A stretch of DNA of 15,064 nt, taken from assembly GCA_035651595.1 (NCBI GenBank), contig DASRFJ010000091.1:1-15064 (forward strand). Reading direction: 5' to 3'. The translations under genes were made by a program, and so were the position numbers. Shown in pieces: positions 1 through 8,500 of this stretch (position 1 is its first letter; each line of letters opens with the position of its first letter). This DNA comes from JAFARZ01 sp035651595. GTDB taxonomy: Bacteria; Actinomycetota; Actinomycetes; Streptosporangiales; Streptosporangiaceae. Below the pieces are notes generated by a model. That model was given only the letters and a program-made list of their open reading frames with translations. It was not told the DNA's origin and did not search any database.

Positions 1-249
1 GAGCAGGTGGCGGCGGTCAAGGCCCGCACCCAGGATGCCGAACGCGCCGCCGGCCACGGCCTGGTCCGCTTCACCGCCTACCTCACCGTCACCACCGACC
101 CTGCCGGCATCGAGGATGCGTGCGCCGCGCTCGAGGCGGACGCCGCCGCGGCGCGGATCGAGATCCGCCGGATCTGGGGGGCGCAGGACATCGGGTTCGC
201 CGCCGGCGCGCTGCCGCTCGGCATCGGCTTGCCGAAGAGGCGGTGGTGA
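1..249 (+). CDS. C-terminal end of SCO6880-family conjugation protein (5' end outside window)
   Basis: The frame is open from the first base, so this is the last 82 codons of a longer gene. The visible part has an amphipathic, Ala/Glu-rich stretch with 'FTAYLTVTTDPAGIEDACA' and a tail ending 'ALPLGIGLPKRRW'. I recognise this pattern from the C-termini of SCO6880-like proteins, which sit beside VirB4/TraC-type ATPases in actinobacterial conjugative elements and are thought to belong to the type IV-like transfer apparatus at the membrane. The stop is 2 bases before the next ATG, at 252, so the two genes are probably translated together. The neighbouring ATPase supports the call. No frame damage is seen in this part. 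The family assignment rests on memory of the C-terminal pattern only and is moderately sure. Confidence 0.6.
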   Translation, partial: EQVAAVKARTQDAERAAGHGLVRFTAYLTVTTDPAGIEDACAALEADAAAARIEIRRIWGAQDIGFAAGALPLGIGLPKRRW

Positions 250-251
250 CG

Positions 252-919
252 ATGACCCGCCCGGCCCGGGTGCCGCTGCCCGTCTTCGACCTGTCCGGCC
301 TGCTCCCGCACCCCGCTCAACCCGGTATATCGGAACGGCCAGCGGTTTCACCTCCGGGCGACCCGGTTCCGCCACGACGGGGGTGGCCGGGCCGCAACGC
401 GGGACACGCGCCGCTGATGCCGCCGGTCCCGGTGTTCCGCGGCAGCACCGCCGAAGTCCAGGGACTGTACCCCTGGCTGTACGGCCCGGGGCTGCCCCCG
501 GCCGGCGCGTACGTCGGCGTGGACTGCCTGACCGGCGGCGCGTTCTGCTGCCACCCGCTGGAATGGCTCCGCCGCGGCCTGGTCACCAACCCGAACCTGC
601 TGGTCACCGGCATCCCGGGGCGGGGAAGTCCGCCACGATCAAGGCGCTCGCCACCCGGCTGATGGCGTACGGGGTCAAGGTGTTCGTCCTCGGCGACCTC
701 AAGAACGAGTACGCGCCGATCGCCCGCGCTGCCGGCACCGAGCCGGTCGAGCTCGGCCCCGGCCTGCCCGGCCGGCTCAATCCGCTGGACGCCGGGCCGC
801 TCGGGGAGAACCTGGTGGTCTCAGGCGTGGCAGCTGAGGCCAATAAAGAACTGCGGCATAGGACTTGGGGTAGCCCAGCGACCGTAGCTGCCGTAGCAGA
901 CGCACGGCAACAATCTTGA
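252..919 (+). pseudogene. Broken VirB4/TraC-like conjugative transfer ATPase (frameshifted and 3'-truncated)
   Basis: The gene begins at ATG 252 with 'MTRPARVPLPVFDLSGLLP'. This part looks like the N-terminus of the ATP-binding proteins that follow SCO6880-like genes in actinobacterial mobile elements. The coherent protein moves between frames. It starts in frame 3, passes to frame 1 between about 300 and 318 ('NPVYRNGQRFHLRATRF'), and returns to frame 3 at the G run 379-383. It then shifts to frame 2 at the G run 617-620. Restoring one G there would rebuild a Walker A motif 'GIPGAGKS', followed by 'ATIKALATRLMAYGVKVFV' and 'GDLKNEYAPIARAAG'. Family-like sequence stops near 830, after 'LNPLDAGPLGENL'; the remainder up to the stop at 919 is unrelated. 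The normal protein would be several hundred residues longer, with Walker B and RecA-fold motifs that are absent here. Homopolymer sequencing errors could explain some shifts but not the truncation. Confidence 0.7.
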
Positions 920-989
920 AATTCGGGTAATGCGTCTTCCGCGACGGACTGATATTGAGATAGGCGCTCGTTCCTTCATTTAAATATGC
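839..989 (-). pseudogene. Short unidentified protein-like remnant
   Basis: On the minus strand an open frame begins just after a TAG at about 990-992. It reads as plausible protein, with 'NEGTSAYLNISPSRKTHYP' followed by 'LLRQLRSLGYPKSYAAVLYW'. It has no convincing start codon or ribosome binding site. It runs without a stop into the antisense of the broken transfer ATPase, so its natural end is lost near 830-840. The base composition is mixed, and the upstream 980-1020 stretch is A+T-rich for this genome. I do not recognise the family. It may be the 3' part of a gene whose end was replaced at the same junction that cut the ATPase. Confidence 0.25.
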
Positions 990-1074
990 CTAGATTATCC
1001 CGATATGTTTGAATATGGCGAGGCTTGCATCCCAATATGTCTTGTATGAAAACGACCTGTGTGCCCTAAGTTGA

Positions 1075-1105
1075 GATGCGGCCCTTCGGGGGACGGCATC
1101 GCATC
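1075..1105. repeat. Inverted repeat with inner C(TTCG)G hairpin
   Basis: GATGCG at 1075-1080 pairs with CGCATC at 1100-1105. Between them, CCC and GGG flank a TTCG tetraloop. On either strand the RNA could form a stacked hairpin. It has no flanking U tract and no adjacent gene end, so a terminator role is not supported. Confidence 0.4.
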
Positions 1106-1123
1106 ATGCGCGTCTGATCCGCA

Positions 1124-1139
1124 TGTACTTTCAAGTACA
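1124..1139. repeat. Near-perfect 16-bp palindrome
   Basis: TGTACTT and AAGTACA are separated by only two bases (TC). A dyad of this kind could be a repressor operator or the stem of a small hairpin. No promoter or intact gene lies next to it to indicate a function. Confidence 0.4.
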
Positions 1140-1208
1140 GTTTTCACCCGGCCGCCGACAGAGGCCAGCTGCGACGCACTGGCTACTTCGCGAGGACCAA
1201 GCGGGTAA

Positions 1209-1229
1209 TCACCGGACCAGAAGCGGTGA
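1209..1229. repeat. Inverted repeat TCACCG / CGGTGA
   Basis: Six-base arms are separated by nine bases. This is the third dyad within about 160 bases and is listed because the clustering is unusual for the window. No function is assigned. Confidence 0.3.
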
Positions 1230-1521
1230 CTAGCCTGGGCGCGTCCCACCGGGCAATGATTTCTGAGTTGGCGCAAGCTAGTGATGCTTCGGTGTGCCGT
1301 GGTGATGGTGCCGGGGACCTATCCTGGTCATCGCGGTCGTGTCGCACGCGCGGAGCCTCGCGTTCATTCCGCTGACTCTGCGCGAAGGATGAGTTAACGA
1401 TCGGGGTCGTAGGTGCGCGACCAGATTGCCTAGTTCGGTATTACATATTTACAGATCGCGGTCGCTGTTCGCCGCATGTGGAGACCATGACGGTGATGGC
1501 GGACAGGCTGGGCGGGATCGC

Positions 1522-1818
1522 TTACTGCTGGATGTCGACGGTGAATGTGAATGGTCCTGAGGTGGAGGGGCAGCCGTCGCCGATGATGAACGGATATGTT
1601 CCGGTGCTGCTGACGGTCAACGAGTCGCTAGCTGGGCTGGAATCGGAATTGTCGAACTGGACCTGGTTGCCCTGGCTTGCCTGGTCGAGCACGTCCTCGT
1701 CGGTAGTGGAGGGAGAGAACACGAGGAACTGGTAGAAGCCGGAGGCCGGAGAGCTGTAGGACCAATTAACCGAGACGGTATCGTCGGCCTTGAGATCCAG
1801 CTTCCACCATCGGCCAGC
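1522..1818 (-). pseudogene. C-terminal fragment of an extracellular PPC-like beta-sandwich protein
   Basis: The last 98 or so codons before the TAA at 1522-1524 read as a coherent extracellular domain. It begins 'GRWWKLDLKADDTVSVNWS', passes through 'GFYQFLVFSPSTTDEDV' and a Ser/Asp-rich stretch, and ends 'GPFTFTVDIQQ'. Alternating hydrophobic and polar residues, with W/Y/F-rich strands, resemble the bacterial pre-peptidase C-terminal (PPC) beta-sandwich found at the ends of secreted proteins and receptor kinases. The frame stays open further upstream to about 2046. There, however, it reads as Arg/Gly/Cys-rich sequence typical of an antisense shadow, so homology appears to break near 1810-1820. 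No start codon or ribosome binding site precedes the domain. It is best read as the 3' remnant of a larger secreted protein; the domain family is uncertain. Confidence 0.4.
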
Positions 1819-2186
1819 CCATATCGGGCAGACCGAGCCGTCCTGCGGCCGCAGCTCGCCGAACGCTGGCCCTGGGCCGCAGACATCACCACCGCGGTCG
1901 CGCGCTTGCAGGCCCTGCCGGCCGGCTGACCAGCCAGAACCGCCCCGGCAGCCCAGGAAGGAGAACACAAGGGCCCGTTGAACCCCGCCAACCCGGCGCG
2001 ACAGCCGGGCAGCCAGACACGGCCAGGACCTGAAATCAGCGCCCAAGCCAATGCCTCAAGCCACCATGCCGTAGGGGCGAAAGATTGAGGCTAGGACAAG
2101 GCCGAATTCGTCGCTGATCTGTTACCGGAGTCCTTTCCGGTCGCCCATTTCAGCCCAATGCCCGCCCTCGGCTTCTACGGCAACAC
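1819..2186 (+). other. Patchwork of short plus-strand remnants, no intact gene
   Basis: On the plus strand, 1822-1929 gives the end of a frame reading 'LAERWPWAADITTAVARLQ' then 'ALPAG' and a stop. It looks like the C-terminus of a real protein, but I cannot name the family. A Shine-Dalgarno-like AAGGAG at 1958-1963 precedes a weak 36-codon TTG frame (1978-2088); the spacing of 14 bases is long for efficient use. Between 2091 and 2186 another plus-strand stretch reads 'EFVADLLPESFPVAHFSPM' without a start. Three unrelated fragments in under 400 bases suggest a region built by successive insertions and deletions. Confidence 0.3.
2124..2141 (-). terminator. Possible terminator hairpin after the toxin/immunity operon
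   Basis: ACCGGA and TCCGGT form a perfect six-base stem around a six-base loop, about 45 bases beyond the stop of the last minus-strand gene of the RHS operon. It lacks a U tract, which is common in actinomycetes, and the stem is short. The position is suggestive, but the structure alone is weak. Confidence 0.3.
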
Positions 2187-2576
2187 CTACATTTCAGTCA
2201 CGAGAAACTCCGGTGGAACGCTTGATGTGACGTCTACGGTTCCCCAGTCGCCTTCCAGATGGTAGCGATGATGGTCAGTTGTAAAGACATCGATATTACC
2301 TAGGTCTTCCTCGCCTGATGCATCTCGAAAACGCGTCTGAGATCTGGCGAGCCAGCTGACGTTGTCGGGCTTAAATACAAGTCTCGCTCGGCGAAAGCAA
2401 TACTGCTCGCCGGGACGCGGCGGTGCATAGGAAGGATGCGTGGCCATCAAGACGGCATCCAACTCGAAGACTAGCTCATCGGGACTCTCCTCGATAGCCA
2501 GGACAAAGCTGTCCTCAAGGTAAACGCTCTGGAGGGCTGGTAGTTCCGAGTAACTGACCACAGTCAGCAATCCCAT
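2187..2576 (-). CDS. Putative immunity protein for the RHS C-terminal toxin (129 aa)
   Basis: This ATG-started gene overlaps the end of the giant RHS gene by 13 bases. Its ATG lies inside the last RHS codons, so translation is probably coupled. The product is small, soluble and clearly acidic (about 22 Asp/Glu against roughly 10 Arg/Lys). It has no signal peptide and no membrane segment, and only one cysteine. Strand-like stretches such as 'DELVFELDAVLMATHPSY' and 'RYHLEGDWGTVDVTSSV' suggest a beta-rich fold. I do not recognise a named family. In polymorphic toxin loci, the gene directly after the toxin tip normally encodes a cytoplasmic protein that binds and neutralises the toxin. Position, size and charge all fit that role here. 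It shares the lower G+C content of the toxin tip, as expected if the two move together. The immunity function is inferred from context. Confidence 0.7.
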   Translation of the reverse strand: MGLLTVVSYSELPALQSVYLEDSFVLAIEESPDELVFELDAVLMATHPSYAPPRPGEQYCFRRARLVFKPDNVSWLARSQTRFRDASGEEDLGNIDVFTTDHHRYHLEGDWGTVDVTSSVPPEFLVTEM

Positions 2577-5500
2577 TCAATGGGTGTGTGGTTGCCGGGG
2601 CTCCGGCGCTGAACTGGATTGCCGAACGGGTCGATGCGTTGACCCGTCGGATCTCTGAATTCTGCATGAGGTGATCCGCTTCCAGGAGCCCGTGGACTCC
2701 CACTCTTCAATGTCATCCGTGTAATGCCGTTTTGATCGATAAACTTCAGAGGGCCGGATGGCGTCTGTGACGCCGTCCATCCCTGGCTGATCCCAAACAA
2801 CTCTAGCTCGGATGCAGACGGGACTTTGCCATTGGCGAAGAGGTCACTCGGCGATGCATCTTGTGCGGTAGAGCCGTCGCCTTCGCTCGAGCATGAAGGA
2901 GCCGGAGGCTGGCCGCTTCCTCCGTTGCCCGAGCCTTGGCCGGCGTTGCCAGTGCTGGGGTCGGGACTCTGACTTGGGGCGGGGGGGTTCTGACCGGGGC
3001 TGGAGCTTTGGCTGGGACCGGGGTTATGACCAGGGCTCGGGCCGTTGCTGGGTGGCTCAGGTGGCCGGATCGGCTGCGGTCTCGGGTTGGGGTGCACGCA
3101 TGTTGTGCTGCATGGCTCGGGTCCAGGGCCCGGGTGACCCGGGTGTTTCTTGGGCTTGCCTTTTGCTTGCTGCTTGTCGTATTCGTCCTTGAGCTTCTGG
3201 TATTCGTTTTCGGCGTTCTGCGCGGCTTGCTCAGCTTGGCCCGCTTGCTGGGTGAGTCTGCTGGCGGTGGCTACTGCCTGGTTATAGGCATCTTGCGCGA
3301 GGGATGCTGCCTGATCGGCCCGGGAGGCGGCACTCACGGCGTCCTGATATTTCACCCACAAGCTGTGTGCTTTGCTGGTTGCTTTTTGCGATGCAGCGTT
3401 GTCATTCTGTGCCTGCGTCAGTTCCGCCTGATAGGTTCCGAGGAACATCTCGTCGGCCTCCACTGACGCCTGGAGAACGAATAGCACTGCAGCTTGCGCC
3501 GTACTATTGGATGGCGGGCCATGCTCACATACGTGTGGGCCGCCAGCGGGATAGACGCAATTGACGAGCTGGACGGGGTTCTCGTAGTCATAAAGCTTTT
3601 GCTCGTCGGCCTGCAGTTGGTCCTGGAGGGCGTTCACTTTCGCCTGCAGGGCTGCGATGCTCGAGAAGCCGTCCGTGGTGAGGTCGTCTTGGACTTTCCA
3701 GAAGGCCTCTTGTGCTTGCACTTCGGCTTCGGTGTAGGCCTGCTGGGCCTGCCCGGCTTTGGTGTTCATCTGCCGGGCGTAGCTGGCGGCGGCGTTGAGT
3801 GCGGACAGGTCCCGGGCTTCGGTGTTCCTGGCCTGCGCGGCTTGCTTCTCGAGGCTGGCGGCTTTCTGCTCTGCGTCGGCGGCGGCCGATCTGGCTCGGT
3901 CGAGATCGGCCTGGGTGATGTGGCCGGCGCTGGAGCTGTCCTGGTCGGGTGAGTGGCCGGTGATGTCGGTGACGGTGACCGGGTTGTCACCGGCGTAGGC
4001 GTACGGGTTGCCGGCGGGGGTGGTGTCGTAGTTGAGGAAGTTTCCCCTGGCGGGGCTGTAGAAGCGGGAACCCATGTTGACCTGCCCGGTGGCCGGGTCG
4101 GTCCACTGTCCTTGGTAGCCGATCTGGACGGCGGGGCCGGCGGCGGCGATGACCTGGCCCCAGGGGTCGTAGGTAGTAGAGCTGGCCAGGGCCGCGCCGG
4201 CGCGGGTGAAGGTGCCGACCAGGTCGTCGTGCTGATTGCTGAGGGCCAGTGTGCTGCCGACGGCGGTGCTGTTGATGCCGACGAGGGCGCCGCCGGGGTC
4301 GCGGGAGTAAGTGGCGGTCCCGTCGCTGGTGAGCTGGCCGGTAGCGCCGGAGTAGGTCAGCGCAATGCTGATGGTCCCGGCCGTGGCGCTGGTAACGCGG
4401 TTGAGGGCGTCCCAGGTGTAAGACGCGCCTGCGTCGGTGATCTGCTGAGCGTACGCATCAGAGGTGTATGAGGTGACGGCACCGCCCGGGGCGATCTGCG
4501 CGATGAGGTCGCCGTCAGCGGCGTAGCTGTAGGTGTTGCCCTTGCTGTCGGATGTCAACTGGTCTCGGGAGTCGTAGCTGTAGGTGGTGGTGCCGCTGCT
4601 GGTGAGGTTTCCGTCATTGTCGTAGCCGTAGCTGGTGGTGGCGGCGGTACCGCTGGCCGGAGCAGCGGTCCAGGAGGTGAGCCGGCCCCCCAGGTCGTAG
4701 CCGTAGGTGTTAGTGACCGTGCCGGTGCCGCCGCCTGCGGTGGCCAGGCCGCTGGTGGTCATGGAGGTGATGTCGTTGTCGGTGTCGTAGCCGTAGCTGA
4801 TGGCGGCGACCTGGGTGCCGGCGGCGGTGCTGAGGGTGCTGGAGGCGAGCCGGTGCAGCGGGTCGTATGTGAAGGCCCGGGTGTCGTTCCCGGTGCCGTA
4901 GGAGATCGAGGTGACCTGGCCGAGGTTGTTGTAGCTGTAGGTGCCCGTGGTGCCAGATGCCGCGTCGGTGTCGGTGGCCAGCAGCCCGGCCGCGTTGTAG
5001 GTGTAGGTGGAGGTTCCGGACGGGCCGGTGTCGCTGGTGAGCTGGGCGCTGGCGTTGTATCCGAAGCTGGAGGTCCCGGCGCTGCCGGCCGCGGCGAGCA
5101 GCAGGCCGCGGTCGTCGTAGCCGAACGTGTCGGAGGTGGCGGGCTGGTAGCCGGGGCTGCCCTGGGTACCTGCCGCTGCGGTGGCGGCGCTAAGGATCCG
5201 CCCTGCAGTGTCGTAGGTGTAGGTCCGGCTGGCGGTAGCGGCGGTGGCGCCGTTGCCGGATTCGGTGAGGAGCCGGCCCATGGGGTCGTAGCTGCTGGTG
5301 ATCTGCACGCCGCCGGGCAGGGTCTGCTGGGTCAGGTTCCCGTCGGCGTCGTAGGCATTCGTGGTGGTTGTGTCGGCGGCGCTGGTGTACCGGCCGGCCT
5401 GCGGTTCCGTAATGGCCTGGGGAAGGCCGCGGGAGTTGTAGGTAGTCCAGGTGGTGTTCCCGTTCCCGCTGAGCTGCTGGGTGGGGTTGCCGTTGAGGTC

Positions 5501-8500
5501 GTAGCCGTAGCTGAGCTGGATGCCCTTGGCCGCGGTGACAGGCTGGGTCAGCGCGGTGAGTTCCCCGGTCGGGTCGTAAGCGGCGGTTGTCGTGGTGCCC
5601 CGGAAGTCGGTCGAGGACGTCATGTTTCCGTCGGGGTCATAGCCGGCCGTGGCGGTCCGCAGCACCGTCCCGGCAGAGCCGAGTTGCGAGACGGCGGTCA
5701 TGCGTCCGGCCTGGTCGTAGGTGGCGCTGGCGCCGCTGCCGTCGGGCAGCGTTACTTTGGCCTCCTGGCCGTTGAGGTTGTAGGCATAGCGGGCGGTGTT
5801 GCCGGCCCCGTCGGTGCTGGAGGTCATCTCGCCGAGCGCGTTGTAGGCGGCAGTGGCGGTGACGCCGGCGGGGCTTGTCAGGGATGTCTGGTTGCCGGCG
5901 TCGTCGTAGCCGTAGGTCGTGGTGTAGGCGGCGGAGGTATTCTGCCGGACCAGCTGGGTGGTGGTGATCCTGCGGCCACGGCCGTCGTAGGTGGCCTGGG
6001 TCTGCGCTCCGGTGGGGTCGGTGACTGAGGTCTGCTCGCCGGCCGGGTCGTAGGTGTTGGTCCAGGTCCCGCCGTCGGCATCAGTCTGAGAGGTTAGGTC
6101 CCCGAGCTGGTCATAGCCCATCTGGGTCTTGCCGCCGAGCGGGTCGGTGACGCTGGTTTCCTGGCCGATGCTGTTCCAGGTCATCGTGGTCGTGGCGGCG
6201 ACCGGGCTGGTGGCGCCAGGAGGGGTGTAAGGCGGGGCTGTGACCGAGGTCTGCCGCCCGTCCTGGTCGTACGCGGCGGTGGTGATGTTGCCGTCCGCGT
6301 CCGACGATTCTGTGATGTCGCCGAATGCGTCGTACCCGGTGGTGTAGACGGGGTTGGCGGTCACTGCCGCGCCGCCGGTGCCGTTCTGGCTTTGTACCGG
6401 GGGCAGCGTCTCGACGACCGGCCGTTCCGCCTCGTCGTTCTGGTAGTAGGTGGTGTTGCCGGCGGGGTCGGTTACCGAGGTGACCAGGCCGCGCTGGTCT
6501 CGCGTGTACCTGGTTGTAAGGTTCGTGTTCCCGTCGGCGACCGTGCTGGACATGAGCTCGTCCATAGCGTTGTAGGTGGCGGTCGCTGTCTCGGCTGCTC
6601 CGCCGTCGGCAATCGAGCTGGCGGTGATGTTGCCGTCGGGGTTGTAGGTGGTGCTGGTGGTCAGGTCCGCGCCGGCTGGGTCGGCGGTACTGGAGACGAC
6701 CTGGTTGGCGGCGTTGACCGTATCGGTGACGACCAGGCCGCCAGGCTTCGTCTCGCCGGTGATGTTGCCGTCAGGGTCGTAGGTGTAGGTGGTGACATCG
6801 GACTGCCCGGTGCTGCTGTCTGGGTCGGGGATGTAGCTTGAGGCCAGCTTGTTGTTGCCGTAGTAGGTATAGCTGGTCTGGGTGCCGTTGACAGCGGTGA
6901 CGGAGGCGAGCCGTCCGGCAGGGTCGTAGGCGCGGGATTCCTCGACCAGGTTCACCGGCGGCTGCGGGCTGGACGGGTTGCCGGTGTACCCGTCCAGGGT
7001 GGTGGTCAGCAGGTGGCCGAGAGGGTCGTAGCTGTACGTGAGGGTCCTGCCCGCTGGGTCAGTCTGGGATGCTGTGTCGCCGAAGGCGTCGTAGGTGAAT
7101 GTCGTGGTGCTGCCGAGCGGATCCTTGCTGCTGGCCAGGTTCCCGTGCTGGTCGTAGGTATCGGTGGTGGTGCGGGACGGGTCCCCGCCGGTCGTATCGC
7201 TGATCGTGTGCGTCAGGATCAGGTCGTCGGGGTCGTAGGTGCTGGTGATTACTTGCGTGTGGATGGCACCGGTCACCCGGTCGGTGACTGCCGGGTAAGT
7301 GGTGGTCAGGGTCCTGCCGAGACTGTCGTAGGTGTAGCTGGTGGTCAGCCCGGTCGGGTAGGTGTCCGATATTTGGGTGGCGGTGAGCTCGCGCCCGAGG
7401 TTGTCATAGGCGTACTTGGTGTTCATGCCGAGCGGGTCGGCGGCCGTGATCAGGTCGCCGGCCGCGTCGTAGGCGTAGGTGGCGGTGCCGCCGCCGGGCG
7501 TGGCGACCGACGCGAGCAGGCCTGCGGGTTCGGTGCCGCCGCCAGCAGCCGCCTCGGTCCCGGTCGTGTAGGTGTGCGTAGTGACGCATCCCGACGGACA
7601 TGCGGCCGTCGGCGGCGTCCGGGTGGCTGCTATCAGCCCGGAAGCGGTGTAGCTGGTGACCGTGTCGTAGTCAGGGTCGGATGATGACTGCGAGCGCGGG
7701 TCCCGGTCGTCGGTCGGCTTGTCATTGCGGGGATCGAGCGGGTTCGACACATTCTCGTAGTACGAGGTGTAGCTGGTCTGGCAGTTGTTGACCGCCGCGC
7801 ACGTCGTGGTCGACGTCACGTTGTTGTGCGAGTCGTGCGTAACGTACGTGGTGTCGCCGTCCGGGTCGGTGATCGTCGTGGCCCGGTCCGCCGCGTCGTA
7901 CCCGTACCAGGTGTTGCCGCCGAGGGCGCCGATCGTCCGGACTAGGTTCCCGTCGGCGTACTGGTACTCGGCGTTCTTGCCGACGGGGTCGCCGATGGTG
8001 ATCGTCTGCGTGTTGACGGTGGGCAGTGTGATACTGGTGGTCTGCCCGAAGCCGTTGGTGACCGAGAGGCTCTTTGTCTGCTGGAGCGCCTGGTACTGCT
8101 GGGAGACCTGGGTTGAGGTCAGGGTGGCGGTGTAGAGCGAGAGGTCGGCGATCGAGCCGATGAGGTCGCCGTCGGGCCCGTTCCCGGCGTAGGCCACATA
8201 TCCTGCGGGCGAGGGTCCTGGTGCGTTCAGTACACGGAAGCCGTTGCTCGCCTGCCCATCGACGTAGGTGCTTACGGTCTGAACGGTGCTGCCGGACGAG
8301 GTTGTGTCCGGACCGACCGAGACTACGACCTGATGCCATTTGCCGTCGTCTATCCCGCAGGTGTCCTGCACGTGGACGCCGTCAGCCTGGACGTTGAGGC
8401 ATCCGGTCGCGTCGATCCAGATCAGGGGCGGTTCGCCGCCGGTGGACCCGCTGGCGGAGAACAACGTCTCGGTTCCGCCGGCCGAAAGAGCGGGTGCTTG

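Larger units (their letters stand above)
920..1477. other. Gene-poor junction region with inverted repeats and weak ORF remnants
   Basis: I see no intact recognisable gene here. Positions 955-1020 are A+T-rich compared with the rest of the window. A 93-codon minus-strand frame (995-1276) contains 'GGRVKTVLESTCGSDAHDA' but has no family I can name and no clear ribosome binding site. Several inverted repeats fall within 1070-1230 (listed separately), so a structured RNA or a decayed mobile-element end is possible. Positions 1280-1477 show nothing I can interpret. Confidence 0.4.

Noticed and set aside
1120..1160. Possible group II intron domain V on the minus strand (GAAA-containing hairpin)
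   Set aside because: The hairpin is a simple palindrome and lacks the conserved AGC-type base and the closing stem of domain V. No reverse transcriptase is present.
1478..1735. Plus-strand 85-codon frame
   Set aside because: The minus strand of the same bases reads as a coherent beta-strand domain, while the plus-strand product has no recognisable features.
4853..6028. Long plus-strand frame of 391 codons
   Set aside because: It is the antisense of the YD-repeat array, with Gly/Val/Arg-rich composition. The minus strand carries a clear, unbroken RHS reading frame.
4330..8060. Repeated DNA blocks that could suggest a CRISPR or satellite array
   Set aside because: The repeats are diverged, keep the reading frame and encode YD motifs. 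There are no identical repeats with unique spacers.
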